DNA of 64,000 bases, from the NCBI GenBank assembly GCA_030544235.1, contig CM060477.1:5414934-5478933 (forward strand). The letters run 5' to 3'. Of this stretch, positions 10,560-22,805 are shown piece by piece; within the stretch, counting starts at the first letter, position 1; each line of letters opens with the position of its first letter. Below the pieces are notes generated by a model. That model searched no databases. It saw nothing but the letters and a program-made list of their open reading frames with translations, and had not been told where the DNA came from. The DNA is from Lepturacanthus savala (taxonomy: Eukaryota; Chordata; Actinopteri; Scombriformes; Trichiuridae). Made by a program: the position numbers and the translations under genes.

Positions 10560-13500
10560 AGTACAATGTGGGTGTGAACGTGTGTGTGCACATATGTGTG
10601 TAAGTGGAGCATGTACTTTGTGTGGGCAGGATGGTGTACATGAGTCTGGTGTAGCTGGATGGAAATAAACCCTTAACTGGAACAGACCGGCTCTGCTGTT
10701 TGTTGCCCATTAATTAGATCCGTGTGCTGCTGACCACTCTCCAAAGCTCGCCATAGATTTTTACATTGATTTCACAACTTCTCGTCCGCTGCTTTTCACA
10801 TGTGCCAGTACACTATGAACATATTGCTGAGACTCTGAGATCGTGTTAGTGAAAACGATATTCTTGCATTTTGGTTATATTTGGGTTCACCGTTTCTGTT
10901 GAGACTTATTTGAAATGATGAGGGAAACGAACAGACACTGGCGAAGAATAACAACAGAGGTTTAACGTCTTTGAAAAGACTGAAATTGTTTTCTGAGCAC
11001 ACATCGGAACAATCAAGCCATATCAGCAGGTAGTGGCCGAAGGTTTAGGACTTCAATCAGGATAATATAAACTATGTATTATCTCCTGAGAGCCTCTTTG
11101 TTGGTTAGAGACATGTAACCATGGAGGCTGCATGTCATACCATGAACAAATATTCACTGTGGGGCAGATTTCACCCCATAATTTGCCGATTTGATGATTT
11201 GGTTTAATTAACCACTAACCCTCAACTGAATTTAATGAAATATTTAGTTCTTTTTTAATATCAGTTGATAATAGATGTGAAGTGCAGGAGTTAGATATAG
11301 GCAGATTTTCACGAAAGGAAGCATTAGGCTACAACCTTCCATGACTCCAAGCATTTTTATTCATTTCAACTCAAGAAACTACTGAGGTCGGCCTCATTTA
11401 CAGTCACAACAGGCAGCTTCAGTTAGACAGATGTACATAGTAAAAAATATATAAAAGGTGTAATTTGCAAATCTATATACGAAAAGGGGTCGAAATAAAT
11501 TGGAGATTTAAAATGCTCAAACAGCAGGAAGGAGCCAAACTTCAACAACTTCTGCACAGTGTTCCAAGAAGGAGTAGCAGAGGACCAGACTAGCATTGAG
11601 GAACTATAAGGAGGCGGTTTGGTCTGTAGGATTGGCTGGTCCTGTAAATAAAGGCTGCTCTCTAACACAGACCTGGGTTATTATTAGACTCAATGTTGTT
11701 AAATGCCTAATTGAATGCAAAACTATACAGACGTGACTGTTTCACTCATTAGAAAGACACCAGAGCGCTTAAACTATCACGCTATGGCGATGGTGACATG
11801 ACGTGGCCAACGGGGGGAAACACGCCGCAAACAGCAAATCACCGATAGGCTAACGTTGTTACCACGGCAGCTGCGGAGCTTGTTGTAGAGGCTAGCTTGA
11901 GTGATGAGGAGATTACAGGAAAAGATGAAGAGAAGGAGCGAACTGAGGAGGAGGATGATTAAACACTATGGATACTGTAATGTAATTGTATTTTATAGGT
12001 TCAAATAGACACAAAATCTCCTTTTTATGCCTTTATTAATATTATATCGTGGATAGCAAGCACCATTTGCCACCCCATGTTGGTATATTTTTTAATGATT
12101 CTATTGAATTGAATTGAATATACATTTTCCAGAGCTCGATTGGTGCCTAGACTCACATTCTTCATGCCATTTTGTTTGTTGGTCATAAGTTTTCCTTTCT
12201 TTTTGATTATTATTCCCTTCCATGAGCCCCAGCAGCGCTCCAGCCACCTCTCTGCCTCACAGTAATGTCAGCGTATCATTTGAGTGCGGCAGATTTTTTT
12301 TTTTTTTTGCCTGGCGGGCTGGGGCAAACAGCAGGTGGGACGGGGAAAATACATATTTTAGGATGAGCTACATGGGTTGCGTTTAAATGAATTTAAATAA
12401 ATTACGTGCTTGTTGAAATTTCTTCAAACTTGTTTTTTTGGCCCCAAAATGCACTACAATTCAGGTAACTGGCTGTTTGCTGTAATACACTCCTGCAAGC
12501 TTCAAAGCTCTGCAGGTGGATTTTCTGATGCCGATGCCCAGAAACGACTGCTTCTTTCATGTACCGAACAAAATGAGACAAGCAGTCGGTATTTAACTCG
12601 GTAAGACTGGAGGATCATTCCAGCTGTCACGTCAGCTGCGCTAGCATATCGACTACGCCACAACCTAACCTCGTCATCCCATTGCTCCCACCACAGTGAG
12701 CCCCGCTCCCATTTTACACTCTCCGGGGTTACACACACATGGCTTTTATTCAATCCAGCCCTTGATCATGCAGATAATGACTTTAGGGAGCTAGTTAGGC
12801 CTTGGGACGTGAGGAGTCTCTGTACGCATGACAGCCAGCAGACGGGATAAAGAGACCATTGGCCCTGCCAAGATGACAAACTGGAGACGTTCATATTCAG
12901 CAGGCAGCTTCTTACCATAGACTGTACCAGCTTCAATTCAAAGAGTGCTGTGGGCAGATTAAGATTGTGTGTTTGTGTCTTTCTGTGTGTGTAGATTTGT
13001 GAAACAGTATTAAGAAATACATTTCAAGGCTGCAGGGAAGATGCAGAGATTTTTTTTGCTTAAATCTAATTGTGTCATGTGTAATATTCACAATCGCTAC
13101 CACAGGCAAGGTCAGCTATGCATTTTACGTAATAAACAACAGGATTCAAGCATACTGTAAGTATAGGCTATAGTGGTGCAATTGTCCCTGTGTCTGTACT
13201 TGTGTACAGTAGCACATGAATAGTAATAGATGTTGTCTCCTATAATGTCACAAGCAGTCAGAATTTGTTCCGACACACACATAAACGTCAGAGCAAATTT
13301 ACTCGTTCCCTCTCTCCGTCTCCTTTTATTTCATGTCCTCTTTCTTTCTGCAGCATCTCCTGCTCTCTTTCTCTGCCTCGCACAGGAAATTTAGGGGAGA
13401 CGCTCGCTCTCCGGAGACGACACAATTTCCTTCTTCTCACACTCGAGTCCCCCCCAGTCAACATCTCTCACTCTAAATTACAGCCAGGTAATGTCAGACC

Positions 13501-13900
13501 TCACCCTCATTACCAGTAACAATCATGGAGGGAGAGAGACGGCTAAAATGCAAATGGGGAGAAAGTGGCTGTCAAGTATGCTGCAACACCTGCAAATTGA
13601 GGATTCATTTTGACACGAGGCTGCTTGGATCTGCACTTTTCTTCTTTACACTGAACCTCAAATTAAGTTGAAATTGCCCGAATAGAAACGACAGTCATCA
13701 TCTTGTTTTTGTTTATCCTCTATGCTGATTTTATCTAGCAGAAGCAATATTTGTACCGATCCTTTTACTTCCATCTCTGCCTTTCTACTCTCAGATTCAA
13801 AGGATAAGTTGTTATTGATTAATTCCATTGAAAAGACCAACCTAATTTAATGAATGTAATCTAGTCAAATGGACAGTACCTGGTTTGGTGGACATAACCA
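10560..13900. other. no gene seen
   Basis: Intergenic DNA with TG-rich sequence at 10560-10620 and a T-run at 12294-12308. The block 12190-12420 is non-repetitive and could be conserved regulatory DNA. Small open frames are unremarkable. Confidence 0.3.
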
Positions 13901-13904
13901 TTTG

Positions 13905-14060
13905 AAAAGTCGTCCTTGGAAACAGTTTGAAAAAGGGCATCACTTTCAAAAAAAATATACTTGGCAGGTGGTTGAATGAACCATCTGTCTGTCACCGTCT
14001 GTCATGGGTTGAGCTGCTTGGTGCCGTAGTGCTCAGCCCCTCCTCTTCACACACGTGATC
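13905..14060 (+). repeat. Interspersed repeat, copy A
   Basis: It shares ACTTGGCAGGTG, ACCATCTGTCTGTCAC and the A-rich stretch before them with 46430-46600, in the same order and orientation. It is a short decayed interspersed repeat of unknown class. Confidence 0.55.
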
Positions 14061-14174
14061 ATGAGATCATGCTAAACGCTGACTGGTCCTAGAGGTATGT
14101 GTGTGGGACAGAAACAGATAATTTGATGCCTGTTGAGATGTGACCATGCATCCTCGCACGGTAAGGACGGTATA

Positions 14175-14958
14175 TACACTACAGTTCAAAAGTTTTAGAA
14201 CACACATTTTTACATTTTTATTGAAATTTAATCAGTTTAATTCCAATGAATACCTTATAGATTTATTAGAGCCCTATATATTTGACTGTATGACAGGAGA
14301 GAGTGTATTAATTCTGTCCCATGTTTCAAAAACGCTCAATCCACAGAGAAACATACACAGCCTGTATTCCTTAAAACAAGCAGTCATTGCTTACGTGAAG
14401 TTGTGATGTCACTACTATACAGTCACCACCAACACCGCCATTTAAAGAGGAGGAGGAGAGGCTTAGAAAGAAGCTGGAGAAAAGACGTATGAAACTATAC
14501 TGAGATGATCTTTGGTAAAATCTTGTTAAGGATGAAAAATTCCAAATAAAAAACAGGAAAGTGTAGAATATGGGACATTTAAATGGTACAAAAATAAGCA
14601 GTTAACTACCCAACGACCCAAAAAAGACAGATATCAACTTTCAGGAATCCAGTAATAGTTAACAACTTAGACATCCAGCCTTTCTGCAGTAATGGACTTA
14701 AATAAAGTGATTAAAGTGTTAATTAACCCCCGTCTGTATATCAGCATGGATGAAGCCTGATGTCTGGGTCTTTTCTAGGACTAGAGCTCTAGAGCTAAGC
14801 AGAACCCCATGATCTAGACCTAGTTAGTCAGGAGTTCATCCTACAGCAACATAATCCACATCAGACCATCATCATCTGTCACATGACACATTAAACTAGG
14901 ACCATTTCAATAAAAACTGAAGAACCAAGGTGTTCTAAAAGTTTAGACCGGTGGTGTA
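14175..14958. mobile_element. Non-autonomous Tc1/mariner element with another repeat nested inside
   Basis: The left end TACACTACAGTTCAAAAG continues AGTTTTAGAACAC. The right end, read on the minus strand, is TACACCACCGGTCTAAAC followed by TTTTAGAACACC. These are diverged inverted ends of a Tc1-type transposon, starting at TA. No transposase frame remains. The interior at about 14262-14580 is a different repeat family, also found at 59638-60000: both have CCACAGAGAAA, GTTGTGATGTCAC and AGTCACCAC in order. The copy is therefore a composite, probably Tc1 plus a later insertion. Confidence 0.65.
14262..14580 (+). repeat. Interspersed repeat nested in Tc1 element
   Basis: Contains CTCAATCCACAGAGAAAC, GTTGTGATGTCAC, ACAGTCACCAC and GTGTAGAATATGGGAC, the same ordered motifs as 59638-60000. 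It appears to be a short fish repeat in the plus orientation. The boundaries are approximate. Confidence 0.6.
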
Positions 14959-14959
14959 G

Positions 14960-15935
14960 CTGCATTTCAAGGTCAGTGTTGTGGTCATAAATGTACTTTT
15001 TATCTAGTTTAAGCCACATTTTTATGATAAATTTTCACAGCTTGGTAGATTTTGGCTGGACCACAAGTACAACCCTACAGAACCGTCTGCCTTGACTAAG
15101 TAAGTGAGGCAACAAATGCCATTGGACCATTGGTCGGTTGCCTCGTGTTGGAGTTTCCCCATTGGCCAAAAGTTGTTTTGCAGCCTTCTCCAGCACTGGA
15201 AGAAGTAATGGGGTTGATAAACAAAATCGTGACACAACGGATCCCTGAACTGGTGGGCAGTTGCGGAGGCAGACTACTTTCATAAGGGTGGCAAGGCTGA
15301 AACCATTACTCACATTCCAGTGATTGCATTGCTGTAGGTCAAATTGTACATTATTTTACTTTTATCATTTACCTATGAAGGTTACCTAGTAAAGATACAC
15401 CATAGGACTTCACATATAATAAGCTTTATGTACTCCTTTGTAAAAATAGCTAAAGTAGAAACAGTTTTCTATGCCTTTTTTTAAAATTAAAACGATTTTA
15501 CAACTTCAATTAAATAAGACGATTGCACATTACTTTAGCCACTTGGAACATGCGTAAAACAACGGTCAAACACTTTTCTGTTTCTACAAGAGAGGAATGC
15601 TGCGGTTTCTGTGATTCAAGGCAAACTTGTTTACAAAATCATCTAAATCAAGAGAATCGGCCTGTCTAGACTCCATACTCAAAACACAAAGATTGCTCAA
15701 TCTGTCATCAGTTTGAGAAGTGAAGAGTTCCTTTTGTACCCAGCTGTGCTCACAGGTATGATGACTGCTATTTTACACAATCAAAAGAGTTTGATAAACA
15801 CTTCACGATGCGGCACATTGGATTTTGTGAGGTCAACTATGTTAGAGCGTTTCTCTATTGGATTGAAAAGGAATCTTCTTATCAGGTGGAATTCATTTGA
15901 GTAATATTCATATAAGTAGATGCAAAGGAATAATT
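14960..15935. other. no recognisable gene; overlapping minus-strand frames at 15022-15313
   Basis: Two overlapping minus-strand frames (71 and 92 codons) lie at 15022-15313 in slightly GC-richer DNA. Their peptides resemble no family that I know and have no splice context. They may be part of an unrecognised repeat. The rest is AT-rich. Confidence 0.25.
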
Positions 15936-15939
15936 GCAA

Positions 15940-17460
15940 AAAATAGCAGCTGTAGCAGGCTTGAATACCCTTTATTGTTTCATGGGTTTGTTTATAGAAT
16001 CTTCTTCTGATCTCAATGAGCATTTTATAAAATACAGGCTAACAAATGTGTGTACAAATGTGTCCTATTTCATCAGTTTGAACCCTTTTACTCCAGACCT
16101 CTTCAACGTAGGTTTCTCCTTAATGTCTTTAAGAGTCTGTACAAGAGTTCATACTAAACCAACAGCTAAACATAAATCAAGGTTTGTACAATAAAAGAGC
16201 ATCAGAAAGGCATCTTCTTCACCCAAAAGGCCAGTCAGAATGACCAGGAGGTGCGTAAACTGCAAGTCCATCTGAGCTAACACTCGTCTTATCTGTTTTA
16301 TCTGACCTATCACCATTCTTTTCTTCAACCATTACCACAGCTAAAGCCAAATCAAGAGGGAGAACACCAGAAAGGCACCTATTTCACCCAAAAAGCAGGT
16401 TGATCCAAGCTAGCGGCCGTCGTGTTTCATCTGACCTGTCACCATGCTTTTCTTCAGCTATTCCTTCAAGCTACAGAAAAAACAGCAGGTGGTCTATCAA
16501 GACCAGTCTTGTGTCGACAGGCCCGCCTTGCGTCACTTTGCTTTTGCACCTCTCGCGGTGCCTCATCATACATTTCTGTCCTTTTGTTGAGCTACTTTGT
16601 ATGAACATAAGACCCAGACATGAATAGGTACAGGTTTTGGCCGAGAGATAAGAAGCGGTCCACTCCTGTCTTGGCAGTTGCGACAATAACCGGGTTTAGA
16701 CAATGAGAATTACAGTGGACGTAAAAAGGCCTTTTTCTTTGTGACCTGCTTAACAGGAGCCTGAACATTGGAGCTCTCACCACTCATTACTGATGCTCCA
16801 TCGCATGCTTGTCCAGATTGTGTCTATATTCCGGTGTGTATCGCTCTTTGTCTGCCAACCCTGCGGCATTAAGACTCTCAGCAGCTTCAAAGTGCAAGAA
16901 GCTCTCTTCTACATCTCCCCTGTAATAATACCTGAGAACCAGAGACATCTGTTCTTTCTTTTCAACATCCTTAGTTTCATCTGCCATAAGGGTAAAAACT
17001 TATAACAGTGGAGTGCACTACTTCTGTATCCAGTATCCAATATTTCATTTTGGATCTGGTGGCTTGTGTATGTAGCATTGATTTTAATTTATTTTTAACA
17101 CCTGTGTTGTGCTGATCAAGAATCCCTAATAAACTAAGGAAGTTTCCCTTGTTGTTTGACTGCATTGTCTCCCTATGATCTCTTTGAGCTATGTTGTGTA
17201 GCAGTAAACACCAGAAAAAGCTCAGCTACACTTTTAATATCGCCATAATTTTCTTGGACCACTTTTTGTGTGTTCCTGTGACAGTTTCTCGTTTTTTCAT
17301 CTTTCCTCAAAGTCTTCCCATGCTAGCATAGCACCGATGTTTGGTTCAGACTTGGCAAGAGAAGAATAGCCTCCATCTTTGTAGGTAGCCTTCTTTTATC
17401 AGTTTTTATAGTCTACATCTGAAGTGAAAACTGTGTCAGTGTGTGGACAGCCAAAGTGCC
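15940..17460 (-). pseudogene. hAT-family (DUF4371-type) transposase pseudogene
   Basis: A decayed cut-and-paste transposase. On the minus strand, from 17.2 kb downward, one reads ALLLHN-like sequence leading to HNIAQRDHRE, then QSNNKGNFLSLLG, the catalytic-region start MADETKD with MSLVLRYYYRG, then QACDGASVMSG, FYVHCNSHCLN and LYLFMSGSYVHTK. These occur in the order of hAT RNase-H-like transposases. QACDGASVMSG is in a different frame from the MADETKD block, so there is a frameshift at about 16790. In-frame stops separate other blocks. Clear similarity spans 16470-17210, and the outer limits are estimates. An internal duplication at 16200-16490 lies in the C-terminal part. It is not functional and unrelated to mdga2. 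Confidence 0.8.
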
Positions 17461-17960
17461 TCCACATATAACAATAAACGGCATCCTTGCACTGAGAGAA
17501 TTCAATCCATGTGTTATGGGAAGGCGATGAGGCCTTAAATCATCTTTTAGTGCCTCTAATCACTATCCTTGGAAGAGTTTAGAGAGTTTAGAGCTGTGGT
17601 TGGACTTTGACTAGAGAACTGGATGTGTTTAAACAAGAAAAATAAAACGTATAAGTCATTTCAATACCTAATATATCCATATAAACCATATGTAAGTGTA
17701 TGACTGTGAGTCCTACCTGGTCAGGGCATCTCACTGAAGACCCTGGGTTGTTCCCTTGGTACATGACACCTTTCATCTGTCAATTGAGGGAGACAAGTTA
17801 AAATATAAGTTAAATGTCAACCTCATTTTTGTAAATGGTTCATTGATATATCTTTTATCTCTTTAAGGCAACGATATTATAATACAGGCAGTAGCACTGC
17901 AGTAACTTGTGGCTTGAGTTGGCAGATGGTGACATACCTTGATGTCTACTTTACGGTCTA
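17461..17960. other. no gene seen
   Basis: AT-rich sequence between the hAT pseudogene and the next TIR element; it may include the 5' flank of the hAT copy. Confidence 0.3.
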
Positions 17961-17964
17961 CGGC

Positions 17965-18271
17965 ACTCCAAAAACTGAAATGAAAATATCTTGTTTAGTG
18001 TAATTGGTCCAATATTAAGAAGAATTATTTTCCACTCATAGATTTAGCCCCAATTTAGCCCTTTTCAAGTTTTTTTTTCTTGAATTTAGACACTTTTTTT
18101 CCAAGAAAATGTTAGTTTTGTTTTCTTTAAAGGCCAAATTGACCCAAATAAGGAAAAAACTTGTAATAAGATAAATTATCTGCCAGTGGAATAAGATAAT
18201 TATGCTCAATAGTGGACTAATTATACCCAAAACAAGATATTTTCATCTGTTAGGATTTCGGTTTTTGCAGT
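17965..18271. mobile_element. Short TIR element (MITE-like), copy 2
   Basis: The left end ACTCCAAAAACTGAAAT (17965-17981) and right end ATTTCGGTTTTTGCAGT (18255-18271) match the ends of copy 1 with one or two changes. The sub-terminal inverted pair TGAAAATATCTTGTTT / AAACAAGATATTTTCA extends the pairing. At 307 bp it is longer than copy 1. The interior includes AATTATCTGCCAGTGG, also seen in copy 3. Confidence 0.75.
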
Positions 18272-18475
18272 GTGAGCACACTCTGGGGGCCGTGTTCTGC
18301 CATCACTGTCACTGTCTGAATGTCCATCATCTGCTAGAAAAGACATGTTAAAATTATTATGCAATGTTTTAAGATCAGGTTTTGATTTATTTGTTTTACT
18401 TGTAGGACTTTCCAAAGTATATTCTTCATCTGTTGAGCTTTGAGAGGTACTACTGTCCCTGATCTGTAACTCCAC
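18240..18475 (-). CDS. Unrecognised Ser/Thr/Asp-rich frame ending inside a TIR element
   Basis: An 84-codon frame on the minus strand opens at 18475. It is rich in Ser, Thr, Asp and Glu (SSTSQSSTDEEY, then SDSDSDG), unlike the random frames nearby. The last 17 or so codons are supplied by the TIR element at 17965-18271, so any original C-terminus is lost or spliced elsewhere. A TTACAG just after the ATG could be a splice acceptor. It may be an exon of a dead transposon or gene, or chance. I recognise no family. Confidence 0.2.
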
Positions 18476-18479
18476 ATGT

Positions 18480-19640
18480 AGAAAATCAAATTAGAGCAGC
18501 CTTAACATCATGGAAAGCACAAGCAAAGTTAACCTTTTGCATTGCTTTGCATATTAGCATTCAAATGCCATCTCTCACCCAGACACAAATTTAATACAGG
18601 GGTCACACATTTCAGCCATAGCTATATACAATACATACATAAATATTTAAACAACAAAAAACATAGTAAATACACTTATTTCTACTTGTTATCTTGCTGA
18701 TTTGCAGAGATCTCTTCCTTCTGCAGGCTGTGGCTCACTTAGAGCAAAGAAGCCGCACAAATGACGACTGGATTGGTTGCATGTGTGGGATGATGGGATC
18801 AGAAGTCATAGAAGTAGTTGTGCAAAAAGGTTCTGCATGGATTTGTGTGGGGTGGAAAATGAAGGGGCGAGGCTTTAGTCTGTGGTTGAAGGTGCCACCT
18901 CATGTCAACACTTCAGTGAAAAACTGAACAGAAAATAAGGAAAATTAACTTTATTTATTAATTAGGTCCCCTTTAAAGGTGTATTGTGGGACATCTGTCT
19001 CCATCTGCTGGATGTGCAGCATAACTACACACACAAAAATGAAACCCTGCCATTTTGTGACAATTTGTGGCCTTAAATATGTGGATAAACTATTTATAGA
19101 ATAACACAATCCCTGCAAAAAGACGCATTTCACTAGAAGAATATGATCCATTTGGTCTGACAATATATGCACATTATTTGTAAATATCTCTGCATAATCT
19201 GCCTACTTATAGTTTATATTTATATTCTATGTTAATTACTTATATTTTAACTTTAATACCTTGCTATTATATTTAATTTGTATTGATATAGCATTCATGT
19301 GGACAGCAAGTAAGACTTTCATTGTACAGAGAAACTTGTTTCTGACAGTAAACACTTTGAATCTTGAATCAACACTTCTAGAATAGTCATATAACTATAT
19401 ATTATTTTATCCACATTCCAAAGTAGCAACCCGGAAGTAGCTGGAGGAAGTCTGACAGCCAGCAGGAAAAGTCAGTGCTGACACAAGAATAAAAAAAATC
19501 CGGTCTCCTGTGAAACACAAAGAGATTTACCCAATAATGATAGGCTGAATCAGCATTGTGTGAACTCCTTTGGCAAGCGCTTTGATGTATCAGACATTGA
19601 TTTATATTTAAAAGTACCACACTACAGCTTTAAGGTTGCT
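18480..19640. repeat. Region of decayed interspersed repeats, including a LINE-like 3' tail
   Basis: The block 18965-19040 begins AAAGGTGTATTGTGGGACA, and 19560-19630 ends in an ACTACAGCTTTAAG-type sequence, like the two ends of a short fish repeat. Between them, 19290-19375 reads TTTCATTGTACAGAGAAAC, then AACACTTTGAATCTTGAATC, a common LINE 3' tail in fish. One element seems to have inserted into another. No gene seen. Confidence 0.4.
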
Positions 19641-20840
19641 AGATTTCTTGCTAGAAAGAAAAGAAAGAGACGTTTCGGATTTCGGCCCCTTTTTTCTGTG
19701 AGATATATCGACAATAGGACACATTTGGAGTAAGTGGAGAATAAGTGGGTCAAGGAATGAGGTGAGGCACCGTCATCGCTTCAGACCGCTGATGTGCACC
19801 CACGGGACGCACTTGTGTGCTTAATCCAAAGACACAAGATGTGGTCATGCATGGTTGACATAGATATGCAACGTCCCATATGGACACGCTGGATCCCAGG
19901 GAGAAACACACTTTTTGCCGTGCAGATGGCCGCAGCTGTGGCACGTTGGCACACACACACACTCCTGTGCTCCGCTCTGGGTGACCCTCCCCTGTGCCCG
20001 GCTCGGGTAAAACGCTGCAGCTGTGGTGAAACCTCTGCCACACACTGTCGCTCTTTAACTCGCTTTCCCTCTCACGCACAGATACACACACGAGCAAACA
20101 AGCTCGAAGTCTCCGGGGACGTATATCTTCATCTGTGAAAATTCAGAGAAAAACAAACCGTCAGAAAGCAGCATATGGCCCGATTCTAATGGAACACATC
20201 TCCTGGGCTCTGACTGATACAGTAACACAAAAGGGCTCGCTGGATTGAATGTTTAGCACCACAGTTTGAGCTCTGAGCGGAGGTATTTGCCAAATATAAC
20301 AAGTGAGACCTTCTTTTTTGATTCAATTTTTCTGCTGCGCCCTCTTCAGAGAATGACGTGGCCCTAAAGAATCACGGAGTAAATTCTGACACGGATTCAC
20401 CTACAGGATCGTGAAACTCCATTCCTTATTTACAAGTCTGACCTTGGAGGGATAAACTTTGCTGCTAAGTGGTAGGGGGGCAGATAAAAAAATCAGTGCA
20501 GTGATAAATAGCATAAATATCTAAGGAGGTGCAGAGCAGCAACACAGCATGATGGCAAAATAAAATGACAACAATAAAAAACTATGAAAACAGAGTAGGG
20601 AATACATAAGAGTGAGTAAAAGCAGAATAGCAGGACAATAAAACCATGAGAAATCAGAAATAAGTAAACTGGGAAAAACAAGAAGAATTCATCAAGAATT
20701 TGTGTTGCAGCTCAATATTATGTAGAAATATTTTATTTAGTCCACAATTGACTGGATTAAATTTACTAAATTAGATGTTTTTCAATCTGCCTAAATTAAA
20801 AACAGGTCATTTGGAATGTGAGAAAAAGGTGGAATACCCA
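19641..20840. other. no gene seen
   Basis: Four overlapping frames on both strands at 19750-20140 arise from GC-richer DNA with CA units, and none has recognisable features. The 20150-20460 block is unique and could be regulatory. A-rich sequence follows to the L1 relic. Confidence 0.3.
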
Positions 20841-20849
20841 GGTAATGGA

Positions 20850-21610
20850 GAAATGTGCTAAAAGAGAAGCTCTTCCCAAATATTAATAATTCAATAAAAG
20901 TAAAATTAAAAAAAAATTAAGTGATTTTAATGAAACATTGCACCAAGGTAAATGGTCAATCTTGCCAAAAGTAAAAGAAATTCAGTTCAAATTATTAAAT
21001 AACATCTATCCTGTGGATGAAATTCTGAGAAAACGGTTCAATTCTGAAGAGCAACCTTGTGTATTTTGTTTGACAGAACGAGAAACTACTCAACATTTAT
21101 TCTTCTCTTATTCAATCACGATGAAATTTCAGAAAACGGTACACCTCTGGTTAAATATAAAGGAGAGTAATTCAATGTTTAATGGGTTTCAGGTGATGGT
21201 TTATTATGTGGATGGTTTATCAATGAAAAAGTCCAAAATGGTGAACATATTACTCATAGTGGCATAATATTATATACACAAGAATAAATGGAAAAATACC
21301 AAATCCTCTATAGCATGTTCTAAAAATGAAATTAGATATTCTGACATCTCTGAAGACACTTTCAGTCCATAAATGATTTGTATGAATTTAAGTTATATCC
21401 ATTTCTTTTATCAAGCTTTAGCAATTTTGTTTAATATCATCATGCCAATACATATACTATATAGATATTTTTTATTTTGGTTACTGTTTGTACTTGTATA
21501 TGTCATTGAAACTGATTGAATTGTGTCAATTTGAACTTGATTGTTAAATGTAAAATAAACATGTGTATATACATGTATATATCTATGATCCCCTCTCTGT
21601 CTCATAGCAT
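20850..21610 (+). pseudogene. LINE-1-type ORF2 C-terminal remnant with 3' tail
   Basis: The frame 20938-21267 encodes the extreme C-terminal part of a fish L1-like ORF2: PKVKEIQFKLLNNIYPV, then RKRF and a CVFC-x(n)-H zinc-binding box. This is the domain that follows the reverse transcriptase in this family. A Cys expected after HLFFS is Tyr. The frame stops at 21267, while similar sequence continues to an A-rich 3' end near 21600 (AATAAAC at 21552 and AATAAAAG at 21614). It is a 5'-truncated, dead insertion in the plus orientation. Confidence 0.75.
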
Positions 21611-21614
21611 TAAA

Positions 21615-22780
21615 TAAAAGTGTCTATTCAAGAAAAAAAACACATTTTTTAAATTCCCTTTCCCATTATCACAGTCCTCAAGTATATCTAGTTATTTTAT
21701 TAGCTTTGTATCAGTAACATATGTTCACGATAGGGGACACATTTTCTAAGAATTTCCTTGTATGTCAAGGAAATGACTCTGAAAATAGTCCTAGAAAATG
21801 AACATAGCCTTAAATGTACGTCTACGACCCTATGGAACTGACATCAGATCAATCACGCATGACCTCAAACTGCCCAACCACCTCTCATGGGTTGTTTGTT
21901 TTGTCCATTCCGTCGTTTTCAGGCTCCGACGTGTACAAATGTTCATGTACTGAGGAAAAGCTGGAGCACAGAGGCCAGGAAATAGGAATTCCATGGACCA
22001 GGATGCCAAAAAAACATGATGGTAACATGGAAAGGTAACATAAAAAAATACTATACTACCATACTACTACTACTACAATACTACCAAATGATGAAGGGTT
22101 AGGTCGTCCACCCCGCCCTGCTTTGTATAATACAGCGGTGAGAGGAGACGGCTAAAACCTGCTGTTGACGCTTAAAAGTACATCAATACTATTGCCAATC
22201 ACGATAATGACAACTTAATGAATAACTTAATAATGAATGACATTGACGTCTTTGTCCGGTGTATTATAATTCCTCTCTGTGACAAGGTTCGACAATAGCA
22301 AACACGTGCATAAAGGTACATTGGACCCAAAGAAACAACCTTTCTTTTCTTGCTTTTCTTGCAGCTGTTTCCTTTCTTTTCCCACTGTCACATACACGGC
22401 ATTATTTCCAGTCACAGCTGAAATCGATGCCTTCGACTGCTTCTCAAATGTCTCTCAATTTCAGGGAAAAACAAGGAAGGGGGGGGGATAAGACCATGGA
22501 AACAAGCTGATGTTCTGCCTCATTTTCTTTTTTTTTTTCCAAGAAGGGGAGCACGCACTACTGTTTTCAAAGTAGCGGCGGTTCACTGCCGTAGTGTGTA
22601 GCCTACATACTGCGTTTCATCTGGTATGAAAAATTTAGAACATGCGTTATATCACCATCAGACCCACAGAGACATGAATATCAAAGCACGTTCGCTCGGT
22701 TTTGTTTCGTAACACCCGTCGACGCACCGAGCAGATTCTCTTTCTACCTCTCCCTCCCCTGCGCACTGATGCAACACGCG
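21615..22780. other. no gene seen
   Basis: Intergenic DNA with a (CTA)n-like tract at 22055-22085, a G9 run at 22481 and a T11 run at about 22528. Open frames here are short and featureless. Confidence 0.3.
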
Positions 22781-22781
22781 A

Positions 22782-22805
22782 GTGTGTGTGTGTGTGTGTG
22801 TGTGT
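22782..22805. repeat. (GT)n microsatellite
   Basis: Twelve GT units. The Thr/His-rich minus-strand frames over it are artefacts. Confidence 0.9.

Noticed and set aside
20493..20681. Very hydrophobic minus-strand frame as a small membrane protein
   Set aside because: It comes from A/T-rich DNA read as Phe, Leu, Tyr and Cys codons; no context supports translation.
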